Source of the DNA: Axinella damicornis
Lineage: Eukaryota; Porifera; Demospongiae; Axinellida; Axinellidae
NCBI GenBank assembly: GCA_963931865.1
Contig: OZ007512.1
Coordinates: 12,284,756 to 12,348,755 of the forward strand
Reading direction: 5' to 3'
DNA: 64,000 bases
Shown here: in pieces, positions 22,954 through 35,882 of the stretch
Numbering within the stretch: the first letter of the stretch is position 1
Layout of the letters: each line of letters opens with the position of its first letter
The notes under the pieces: generated by a model
Databases searched by the model: none
Seen by the model: only the letters and a program-made list of their open reading frames with translations
What the model was told of the DNA's origin: nothing
Made by a program: the position numbers and the translations under genes

Positions 22954-25900
22954 GTTAGCTCATTGGAGAAAACACGAGAGTGTAGCTATGTGGTTACTTT
23001 TTTCTACGGAAAAATTTCTTATTTCAGCCACTATAGATAATACAAACCAAGGTAGCTATACAAACACAAGGGGTGTCTCTATTCACTGGACTGGACTACT
23101 GGACTGGACTACTGGACTGGACTACTAGACTCAGCCAAAATTGCATAAAATGCCTTTTCCAGCTATTTTCAGTGTAGGACAGAAGCTATATATGCTTATT
23201 GATTTGCCAAAGCTGCTTGCTTAGCCTGTTGAAGCATCTTCCATGACTTTCTTAGAGTCAGTAGAGGTCAAAGGTCACGTGCATATTTAATAAGCTTCAG
23301 TCATTGATGTGAATATCGTTTTCTGTTTCTTATGCTTTAGCTGGTAGCTAGCTAGTACTCGCATGCTGAATGCGATGCGCCGGATTACGGTTGTGGCACT
23401 ATATTATCCATGGTTGCGGCTCCGTGCGCAGCGAATAGAGACACCCGGCCGCTCGCTTAGCCTGTTGAAGCGTCTTCCATGCCTTTCTTCTAATCAGTAG
23501 CTAGGTCCAAGGTCGCAAGCATAATATTTGCTTCAACGAAAACAGAACTCCAGGCCTTTTGCTGAAGCATAAGAAACAGAAAACGATATTCACATCAATG
23601 ACTGAAGCTTATTAAATATGCACGTGACCTTTGACCTCTACTGACTCTAAGAAAGTCATGGAAGACGCTTCAACAGGCTAAGCAAGCAGCTTTGGCAAAT
23701 CAGTAAGCATATATAGCTTCTGTCCTACACTGAAAATGGCTGGAAAAGGCATTTTATGCAATTTTGGGTGAGTCCAGTAGTCCAGTCCAGTGAATAGAGA
23801 CCAAACACAAGAACATAAATACGGAGCCATGAACTAGAGTATGATGTACATTAATATTTGTGATTCTTATTGTTATTCAGAGTGTACCTCCCACCACTGA
23901 TACCGAAACTGCTGCTACTGCTGTTGGAGCACCACTGGAGAATGTTCCTGGTTAGTTGAGTGATTCATGTGTGTACCTGACTGCACTTTTGAGGTGCTAG
24001 CTTAAACTACTATGCATTACATTAGAAGTGCATGTTTGACATCATCAATGATCGGGATGTCATCATGTGCTATTTATTGCGTGGCTGTGCATGTCTGGGC
24101 TTGGCTGTAGAAAGGCTTGGTTAATTGGTACTGGGCCATTACTGTTGTTTTTGGCATAGATGGACTTAGAGCCGTCTTGCCTTGTAAGGGCCTCAATTTC
24201 CAGCGTTCATGAACAGTTTTTCAGCTACGGCAGGTTGGCATTCAGCAGGAGACTTGATTGCATGTTTGTTGCTCGGTGGGTGTGGTTAGAGTCGCTGCTT
24301 AGGATGGCTGAGATTACCTGTGGGAGCTGTTTCGAGCACAGCAAAACGAGGGAACATAACCTCAAGCAGAATATGGACCCTACAGGATGATACTGGAATC
24401 GTCTAGCTACTGTAGTCGCGCGTTATTAGGCGCATGCGCCTATAACTCCACAGGAAAGAAATATGCGCCTATAAGCGAGATGCGCCTAATAACGAGTATA
24501 ATAATAATGACATTCCTCGAATAGGAAGTGCGCTTCAATTCGAATTATAGCCGTTTTCCACTCCGTATGATCGAAAATGGCAGAGTTGCTGGAAGAAGAC
24601 TGCAGCGCTTAACAGCGAGTACCCGGGACGAGAGTTGAACCTGCGCCTATCAGCGAATATGTGCCTATAAGTGAGATGCGCCTAATAACGCGCAACTAAG
24701 GTATGTCTATAAGCAATACAATGCATGCACATGTAGTAGACCAAAAATTGAATTTGCTACAAGAGGTTTACTTAGACCATGCACAGATAAGCGCACAGCA
24801 ATGGGCTCCAAAGGCTTTTGTTTGTATCTGTGACCTATAAGTAAATGTTGAAGACCTATTGTATGGCAACTTCAATCGTGGTGTTACTCCAGTCTCGGCA
24901 GCAAAGGATCCGGAGGCAGTACGGCACCATCGCATTAAACCATGTTGACAATGGTGGTGACCCATGAAATTTGGAATTGGCAGAGCACTACTGCATGGGG
25001 ATATGGGAGCTGGGGCATGCCCCCCAGGAAGATTAGATGCTTTGAGGTTGATAAGTGTTGGTTCTGCAGCAAAAAGAATGTCATGTGAATCAAAGTGGTG
25101 CCATTGTCAATAAAATAACTGCAGTGTTGACACTTGCCACCATATCCGCCACAATGTCTCCCCCTATACCACACATTTTCATGTATGGCCATATATGGTC
25201 TACTGCATATCCATGTGGTCACTAGAGTTGTGGCAAGCAGGCTCACTATCTGACAGTAAGATTTGACCACTTCAGGTGGTCAGAAACTGCTCATGATAGT
25301 CAGTAGAAATTAAAGGTGGTTGGAGTTTTGTACTATTGCCGAATGTGGATTGTTTTTTTTTGTTGCATATACGTAATTGCTGAGCACATGTATCAAGATT
25401 TTAAGCGTGTGTGTGTAGTGGATGTGAGATGTTCTGGGGGTTGGACTAGGTGTGGCAATATTTGTATCCAAAATTTAGTAAGAGATTATAGCGTGCAACT
25501 TCCCCTGGGTTCTCTCTGGCTTATACCTTAAGATTACTGTTAATTGCAGGTATATACTGTTGTAAGCTATTTTACAAGCACAGGACTGGTGGATTCGCTG
25601 AAATTTGCTCCTCGGTGGCGATGAATTGGTGCACTGGTGTAGGAAGCAGGGGGGCTCCAGGGGCTGGCGCACCCCTTGTTGCAGAGGAGCTCACTGGCTA
25701 GATCAAGCTATCAACCAGAAGAGCTGAGCTAGCTAGCTACGGCACCGTCGGGTTTGTCCACTTCAATTTTTCGGGCCTTAATGACATTCTTCAACGTATA
25801 ATAAGATCACAACATAGAACCTTCACCTTTTCTTATCATGGACTCTTTTGTGCTATTTTGTGAGTGAATTTTGGCCGAGATTGCACCAATTTTGATGTCC

Positions 25901-28900
25901 AAATTTTCTGGGGGGGGGGGGGGGGCTTGAGAACCATTGCTTCAGGAGTAGTGCCCCCCTTCCAAAAAACAACTTCCTACGCCATTGTGGTGGTGTTCTT
26001 GGTATCCTAGAGTATGACCTCAATATAATACAACACAGGCCTATGCTCATTGTGGAGGGCTCCCTTGGTTATCTCAGAGAAGCGCTGACTCAGTGGTTAA
26101 AATGGGCCCCTCCTAACTATCGTTGGCCGACTAGCACTTGCTGTTCAGAGCATTGGACAAGAAGGCCTTGCAGTCAAACTCAAATCACTGTTTCTTCGGA
26201 AGAAAGGTAGCTAAGCTGTCCAGCATCAACCAGTGCAGGTCAGAGAACTGGTACTTCATCACAGCAGCCACGGAATGTTGACACCACTACCTCTCCTTCA
26301 CAGTACACTGAACGTATGTTAGTGTTAATCTAACCACATTGGGCATTTTCCTGAGTCTCCACACCCAGCTTCACCTGCTTGCAGAATGGATTTGGGTAGC
26401 CTCGTTCCCAGGCCACTCACTCAGGCCTGGGAATGAGGCTAGGGTTTGGGGAACACTGCTGGCAACTCCTTGTACTGAAACTAGCTGCCTCATTCCCAAG
26501 CTCCGTCCAGAATGGTAACTCATACACACATGAATAGCTCATGTAGCAGAACAAGCCACTGTACTTTATAGTGACCACTGGGTATTCCCTTTCCTAAAAT
26601 CCCCAGGCTGTTTCCTACTCCATGACCACATGCTTTGTCTAAATAATTTATTGGTTCAAAGATCAACTATGTGGTTGTGAAAGATGAGTGAAAGATGAGT
26701 GGGAAAGCTGATTACATGAGTGCATAGGATTCATTTAGCAAAAGGCTAGTCTTGGCTACACATACCAACCTGGTGGTAGTCACGGCAACATCCACCCATC
26801 ACAATACACTGGGGTCTCAAATGCAAGGACCAAGTTACCGAAGTAACACTGCAACATGTCTACAGTAGGCAACATGGCCTTTACCTCTCGTGTGGTTTGT
26901 TTCTTTGATTCCTGCAGCAACCAAACTCACACCTGAAGACTTGGGAGCCCTGAAAATATTGCTTCACAGTGTTGCTGCACACTGGGTTGCAATCGGTGAC
27001 CAGATTGGGATGGGATCACACGAGTCTATTATTCGCCATACGGATAGCAACAAGACACCTGCAGCATGCCTGAGGGATCTCCTGAACAGGTGGCTTAACC
27101 AGGGACAACCGACCCTTGAAGCCCTCTGTCAAGCTCTACGCGATGATCCTGAAATTATTGGGGGAGCTGGAGTGGCCACAAAGTTGGAGGAACACTTTCA
27201 AAGCCGAAGAGGTTTCTCAACTGAAACATGCATTGCACAACATGCACATTATATACTCATGTAGGGCTTCATTGCCATGCGCATTTACAGTGGTTCTATA
27301 CTCCTATCCTCTTCCTGTGCAGACTAGTAAAACCCCAGATTTGCAAAACCTGCTTCAACCCGTACCCCAGACTTGTAAAACTCGCTTAACCCTAGATTTG
27401 TAACACCTGCTTTAATCCCGATGTACAATGTCACTTTCGGCATTGTCCTTTGGAGATAGCTTCTGCTTGAGCAGAAACAGGTGGAAGTAGTTGGATTCAC
27501 TCGCAGCCTGAAAAATACATGGCTATGTCTGGCTTAGTCTAAGGCCAAGGTAGGCATTGGGTGGGCCATTTCTCCCCTCCTTTGCACCAATGGGCTTATT
27601 AAGCAGTCTTCTGGCCTTGTGAAGCCTCCATTTCTGGCGATGAAGTATTTTCTTGGTATGTACAGGTGGTCATTGGTTGAGAACTGTGACTAGTGAAATT
27701 TGAAAGCTTGTGAATAGTCACATACTTAGTCACAGAATGGCAGCATGGGTAGTTGGGTACATTTTAGGACCACTCAGCTACAATAAAGACAGTCTATAGG
27801 GGAATATATATGAATCCATAGGATATTAACCTCCAAGAACAGAATTCACGGTTTCATCAGTTAAAAACTAACTTATTAATTATTTATGGTGGCAAAAAAT
27901 ATGAACAATTTCTAAGGTGTAGGTGTGGGATCCTATAGGTGTAGGTGTGTCCAATGCAGAGCATTGGACAAGAAGGCCTTGCATTCAACCTCAAAGCACT
28001 GTTTCTTCAGAAGAAGCGGAGTCAGTACAAACGTCCAACACCAACAGCCTCAAGTGTACCAGCCGCCTGCACAATCTTCTCTACCTCAGCAAAGTACAAG
28101 TCAAACACTACCATCTAATGGTTCAGCTGTCCAGCATCAACCAGATACAAGTAGCCATTTGCACCTCCAACAAAGCATATATAAAAGATGTACACTGGCT
28201 AATAAATTTGATATAATATTGGAAAACCTGAGTGGGTGAACAGTTTACAAAGCTGAAGTAGGTGAACAGGGAATCACCCACTAGGACACAATGATCAAAC
28301 CAAACTACTAGATCTTCAATTTGTCACACCTTTGTCTCCATGTTGCATACCCCTCTCTTGTATACCGCTATCTCCATCTGCAGGTGTGGAAGACCCCGCA
28401 TCATCTACCGATCAAGATTATCCTCCACCAATCCAAGCATCAGAGCAACCTTCACAAGGTGCACTAATTCTCTTCATACTGCGCACACTACATGAACTAA
28501 TATATCCTGCCAAGGAAACATTTTGAATGTCGCATGTTGCACCGCGTGTGTTGGACTGGACCAGTCACCAAGCATTGCGCGAGGATGCTAGTACGGTACT
28601 ACGAACTTGAAACTGGATCGGCGTGAATGAATGGGCTCAAAATAGCTATATGCACTATGAATTGACTGCCATGAATGAGAATGCACTCAACGTAGTCTAC
28701 GTACTACAAGCTTGAATCTGCAGACTGAGCGGAATGAGCTACGACTGCACAACCTTGAAATTGCACACCGTCATCAACCAGAGGCTCAAGGTAGTCTACT
28801 CCTGTGGTGCAGTGCCACACCCTCGCTCTGAACAGAAGCTCAGCCCCCACCAGCTTCCTTCAAGTTGTATGACAGATTATAAGTGTCATGCAGCGCTTCA

Positions 28901-31900
28901 AGTGAACCACACAATGCCCTGCATTCTCCTAGTTATGATACAGTGCTACTATACATGGTGTGGACATCTGTCCGTGTGGGCACATGGGGGATGTGTATAT
29001 GCAAGTTCACTGTGTGGGGGGTGTAGGCATCGTTGTCACTTGTAACAGTGCAGAGTATGATATTGTAGCACATATTAATCAGTAGCCTGTGTTGCATATA
29101 TCACTCAAGTGTGTAGAGATTATGTTGGTATCTGTGTGTGTGCGAGTGTGTGTCAAAAATTTATGTGTTATGTGCGGTCTGTGTGTGTATACTGGCAACT
29201 TTCCCTACCTTCACTAGTGGATATTGCACTCTTTTATTCCAGAAGTGGAAATGGTTCATGATCTCACATTCAGTCGGAATGAGGAATCTACCTTTGATCG
29301 CAGAAAGGGACAAGGTTTTGTCCTCCATGTCCCAAAGGGAGCTGTGTCATCCAGCGATTGCACAGTGCAAGTGAAGTCCTTTGTAGTCAGCCAGTCTACA
29401 CCAAAGTTCACCTTCCCTGAGGGCTCAGAGCTTGCTAGTGGTGTGTACCATATCACTGCATCCAGGGAACTATCAAAGCCAGTGTCCCTTGAAATCCAGC
29501 ACTGTGCCATAATCAAGGATGACACTCAGATAGACATAGTGATTGCAGACTCCACAACTGGACCACCCTATCGCTTCAAGCCATATACAGGTGGCAGAGT
29601 ACGTGTCTTTGAATCGTACATCGAGGTCGAGCTGGCGCTTTCTCCTTCTTATCTTGTATTTTCCGTGCGTTCAGTAAGCATACTTCAATTTGCTACTGTG
29701 GTCTAATCTGCTGCCTGAGAAGTTCTGCACTCACCTGGGAGTACCATATTGTTCTGGTCAGGAACCTACCGCACTGCATTGCAGTAAGTGAACTGCTCCA
29801 CCTTTTAGAATTCCAGCCAGTAATACGTATGCAAACTTATATTGTTACATGTAAGTATTCAAGTCTGATACTATTGTTAGGCTGTAGAGGAGAAGTATGC
29901 TACTGCAGAGAGTGTAGAGGAGCTGAATATGGAGTTTGACAAAGAGAGAGACACACTGACTGTCAGTGTAGAGGGAACTGCCACGAGTAAAGGATGGCAT
30001 GTCCGAACTAAATGGGACCCTGCCATTGTAAGTATCCATGCATTATATTATGTTACATTATCATACACCTACGTTTGATTAATGTACAGCAGTCAATGGG
30101 AAAGCCTGGTACACAAGCGCAGTTGATAAAAACCCATATTTTGTACAGTAGGTCACGTGAAAAATTCGTATTAGTACTGTAGGTCACGCAAGAAATCCGT
30201 ATTATGTACAGTAAGTCAGTGTGCTACAGCAAATCTGTGATAGCTTCGTGTCAGAGATTACCTGGACTAGCTGGTACTGACTACCTTTTGGGCTCCTGAA
30301 GAGGGCTGATTTACATCTCGATACTTCCGGAAGCCGAGGTTGAACTCATTCGTATACTCGGGCATCCCATTTGAAATGGACCGTAACTGCCAGTCATCAG
30401 CGTGGACCGACCGTACAGCTGCCAGTTATCAGCATGGCTCCGCCTTGGGCTTGGGTACACAGGCCTTCTCGCCCAAGCGTTTGTAGCTTGCCGTACTAAT
30501 ACGAAGGGTTGGCAACCAGAAATTGTCGCCAAGCAAGCTATGGTAACGCACATTCGCTATGTTCATTGGTAGAGGAACGTGCAATAAAATCAGTATCACC
30601 ATAGTACCAAGCTATACCGGAAACATATCACTTGTTTGTCGCCTTCGGCATTGTTACACGTGCTTCGCACTCGTAACAATACTACGGCAACAAAGTCGTG
30701 ATATTTTCCGGTATAGCTTGGTACTATGGTGATACTTATATATTATTGTCTACAGCTTAAATGTATTCATGTTTGACATCCAGGTCCCTGTGTGGCCATG
30801 GAATGCATTCATAGTTAGAGTTGTGTTCCTCTGCAGGTTAAGAAGGCACAGGCTGATGAATTTATTCCAGGGAAAGGTCTTCCGCAGTGTTGTGTGCTAG
30901 CCTCGTGGAAAGGGGAGGCCACTGCTGTGGGTACCCTCAATCAGATGCTGAAGTTCAGTGGAGTCCAGACACTACAGTCGTACCTGCTCTACAGGGGTGA
31001 GCAATATGCTAAGTCCCATGCTGCAACTATTGTGTCAACTACATACTGATCCTCCATGGCTAGATGCACAAAGTACTGGTGTGCCCTCAGTGGGCAGAGC
31101 TGTGAGATCCTCAACACCAACTCCAGGTAGGCGTGTCATGGTACTGTACATCCTCACTCCCAGGTATGATTGCTGGGACAAACTTGGCAGGAGGGTGCTT
31201 GCCTGTTGAGGTGTTAGAAATGTTGAAACCACCTAGTCTCATGTGTTCTATTCACCCCAAGTCCAGGCCACAGACTCGGCCACTTGTCAGTTATGTTTTA
31301 CTGCCTTGTCAGTATCCCTCATGCAGTCTTTAGACTCTCTCCCTACTCCATGAATGTCTTATTTTCGGTTCCCTTCACATGCAGAGGTAGATGTCTCAGG
31401 AGTTGATGACTCACCACTAGGTACGGGATGTGCATGTACTCAAACGGCATCTATAGTGTCTATTGCCACAGCTGTTCAATACATGTATAAATTTGTCAGC
31501 AATTCTGTGTACACAGCTGCAACCAATGTCTAGTTCAGGTCCCATTCCCATACCTCACAGATGAAGAAGACTGCCATGACATCCTGTCATCAACCATTGA
31601 AGTTGCAGCAAAGTGGAAGTATATTGGAGATGAATTCAAGCTATCTCCTGGGACTTTGGAAACAATCAAGGCAGACTGCCTCGATTCAATAGCCTGTCTG
31701 CGAGAGGTAATCTTGAGGTGGTTGAGGAAATCTGGCTATGACTACCGTCTGTATGGTGCCCCGACCTGGAGATGGGTGGTGGCGGCAGTGGGAAGCCCAG
31801 CGGGGGGGAGCAATCCTGAGCTGGCCAGAAGGATTGCTACCAAACATCCAAGAGGTATGTCCTAGTTAGACCTGAGTCAGCCTGTTGTGAAATTATTCTT

Positions 31901-34900
31901 TCAGGAACTTTCAAAATCATGCCAAGTATAGTCTCAAATCGTATATTCAACCTGTATGCAAAACACACAAAAAGCATCTAGTCAGCATAGCAAAGCCTTA
32001 CTTGTAATGTTCCGGAGCACTGAGGGGGAATATAATCTCAGCTGCAACAGCAGATGGCTGAACACTGCTGCTCCTGCCAAACCCCATAGCCCATAAAATG
32101 ATGTAGCCAGCTGGAATTTTCACAATAGGAAGGATATATAGTTTGGAAGCATGGTAAGACTTGATTCCAAATCATGCATAACAAACTCTTCTCTGGTGTG
32201 GCTGGTGATTAGGTATGCACACCAGTAATGATTACTCTTAACAGGAAGCCAGCTCGCTACCACTGACAGTAACCTCGTTCCCAGGCTCTCTCTCCAAAAG
32301 AGAACCTGGGAGTTAGGCTACTACTGCAACATTTATATCAAATGTACATTCAACCGCATCCCCTCTCTTTCTTTCCTCACCACTCATGCTATAGCTCCCA
32401 GTGAACTGCAGAGCGGTGTGACACCACCAGCCATACCAACTGACACCACCTCGCCGAGTCCAAGCCAACCAGGTAAATGTTTGCAAGGTACAATTTGTGC
32501 GATCATTTCAGGATGGAGTGCCAGCATAAGAAAAATTGAATCCGTGAAGAAAAAGGTTCCTGCAAATGTTTTGCCACCCAGACTAGCTAGATTATGTCGC
32601 TCTATCGCTTCTTCCAACCTGTATTAGTACTGGCCCAAGGGACCTTTATTGACTGGAATAAAATCACTTGTTTTGCTGCTCCTGCTATGGTGAAGCAACA
32701 AAGTACCCCCTACTGCTAACAGGATTATCCATGATTAGGCATACATACATGTACTCATCAGTAATGATTCCAGCTTGCTACCACAGCAACCTTAACTTGT
32801 TCCCAGGCTCTCTCTCTGCAAAAGAGAGAGCCTGGGATTCTGGCTACTACTGCAGATGAAGTACGTCGAGTGCATAGTATTAGTGTACATTCAAGTTCAA
32901 CCCCAATCCCTTTCTTTCCTCACCACTCATGCTATAGCTCCCAGTGGACTGCAGAGTGGTATGACACCACCAGCCTTACCAACTGACACCACCTCGCTGA
33001 GTCCTAGCCGACCAAGAAAACTCGATTCAAGCTTCACAGCTGAACAGCCGATTAATCCCAAGAATGAAAGTAAAAGGATGACCATTGTTGTGTTTTGTTT
33101 TAGACTATAAGAACATGCTAATGCCGCACTTGTTGTGAATCCTTCAGGGATCCAGGGTAGTGTTCGAGAGTAGTGAGGGAGAATATACTGTATAGAGGGA
33201 AATTTTAGCGAGGTACAAACTTTAGTGTTTTTCATGATGGAATATAACATGAAAGTTTGAACCCGCAAACATCCGGCAAACATTTGCCACCAGTTTAGCT
33301 AGCTATAGTTATGTCACTCTTACTTCCAACCTGATCAACCACCAGCAGCAGCAGAGGGCTCCATGGACTAAGATCCCTTTTTTTGCTGCTCTTGCTGTGG
33401 TGAAGCAACAATGTTCCATCTCCAATTACTCCCTCAGTACTGCTAACAGGGATTATCCATGACACACCAGTAATGATTACTCTTAACACTTTGCACACAA
33501 CAATAATTACGTCGTTATTATTGATATTAATTTGCGAAGCATTTTGCATTAGTTACACTTGGATAATGCTTCTGGCTACTCGAAATGCTTGAGGTGTTGT
33601 TTGCTAGGTGTAGCTGAACACAAAGAGAGCCTTAAATAGCAGTCCAAAGTTCCTCACAGAGTTAGGCTACTACTGGAACATTTATATCAAATGTACATTC
33701 AACTGCATCCCCGCAAGGGATCTTACATCCCGCTGGCCAGGGATACAACTATATATGCTTAGGCTATAATATTCTAAAGTGAGCGCACTGTGTAGACGTA
33801 GATACATGGTGTAGGCACTTACCGATCAGTGGCAGAGGCCTCCGTGATATTTGACTGAGGTAGCGGTAAAGGTACAATTCCTTGGCTAGACTAACAAAGC
33901 TAGCTCTTCGGTTTCTCAAGCACGCGATCGCTTACAGTATGCGCATGTGGCCAGCCGCGGGATATATGACCCATTGTTTCCCGCAAATACTGAAACCTGA
34001 TTGGTTAGAATAGCCTAGGTATAGTATAAGTTAGTTGTATAATAATGGCCGGTATCATGGTTTTAAGAAAGGGCTCCTGGGTGTTTTGATAATCACGTAC
34101 AGTCTCCAACATGTCATACAAGCACTCTCTATGCATGGTGACCAATTACTGTTGCCATAGTTTCAGAAATGACAGACTACACTTTTGTTGAAAGGTTTCT
34201 TTATACCTTCATGCTGGGCAATAAATACAATCTTTCCTACGCAGGGACCATTTCACAACAGAAAGATAGACGTCGGTCTCTGGGATGGTGTATCTGCTGT
34301 GCAGTAGTAGGAACAATTGCTCTACTGGCTCTTCTGATGGTTCTCAAGAACTTGACCAGTAAGAAATAACTACCATAGTGATTCTATCCATGTTTTCCAA
34401 GCAGAATGTATTCCAAGAAGTTCAAGATCATATACCCACGTTGAAATTATAATATATTAGCCGAACAGTACATCCACAATAGTTACTGACCAATTAACCC
34501 ACAGTGCACATGCAGTTACAGTAGATAGAAGTCCAGTTTAATTCAGCAAGAATTATCTACTTGTACATGTCTTGATCACACTCTGAGTGTGATCAGCCCA
34601 GCATTGATCAGTGTCTCGTCTCGCATTCATGATTGTGCTGTTGTGTTCTGTGAATCGTGTCACTGTCATCATGTGCGTGACCAGTGCTGTTGCTGGCTCA
34701 TTGCCCCGTGCGCATGCGTGCAGCGTGATCGGTTTGTGTCCCGTCTGTCTATGGACACAAAAATCAGCAGTTTGAGCAGTGAAGGCCTTGTTGAAAACTT
34801 AGTTCAGGATAGAAGTATCAGAATTCATATTGTCTACATTAACTCAGAACAGAGATCCACTCGAGTGACTGAGAAATTTAAAGCTGCATGAAAGTCGTGT

Positions 34901-35849
34901 TTCTAATTTATACAACTTGGCCACACCCCGTTTTACTGCCACAACTTACGATATCTCATTCTGCATGCTGACATCGCTGTATGCCTTAGCTACCTGATCG
35001 GCATGACCTAGCTATGTCATCGTGCATGCTGTATTAATAACGGTGGTAGGCCTACCTATATCAAGTCAAAGTAACGCAGGGGTACGTGCTCTGCTGAGCA
35101 CCTCTAGTTTGCTAATTACAAAACCACATCCTGTTGGGCACCATATGGCGCCCTTGACCATTAAAGAGTTAGGAGTTTGTTCATGTAAGCTGGGGTCGTG
35201 ACCCCATACACTACAAAAATGGGTGAGCTGGTACTCTACATCTAGTGGGAAAACCAGTATCACGCAAGTCCAATACCAGTGAAGGCATGGAAATCAAATT
35301 CTTATACTTCTGCCTGTTTATACACTGTACTATTGTGTCGATGCATTCAAATATAGTGTCAGGTTACACAATTACAGTTGTCATCCCTACATAGCTCTCA
35401 TTGCCTTAGCTAGCTTGATGTGCCCTATCATATTGAGGTCTGTTTCTGTTAGGTATTGGACGCACAGTTCTGCACAACAGTGAAATGTCAACTGAAAGTC
35501 TAAAGCCAAAATCGCAATGTGAGTTAGCTATGCATCAACAGCTTCCTCCTTCACTACACAGTCTATAGCCCCATTTACACCAGGCATTTAAACCGGTTCT
35601 GGATCTGTAAACTGGATATGTGTGTAAAGGCTCTAATCTGGATTGGAAACTGGTTTACCTATGTATCAGGATATGGGTTGAACCCGGATTGAATCCAGAT
35701 TACAAAGCTAGTGCATGTAAACAGCTGGAGCAGCATCTGGGAGCCTGGGAACGACACTGGGGTCACTAGTAGCATGGCCACATGGTTGTATGCAGGCAAT
35801 TTCTGGCCTGAAATGCTGACTCAAGTTGCAACTAAACTTACAGCAGTGA

Positions 35850-35882
<33 letters not shown>

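Noticed and set aside
34589..34891. 100-aa plus-strand frame
   Set aside because: Part of it (34725-34850) recurs at 43447-43545 as non-coding repeat; no domain and no matching exon phase.
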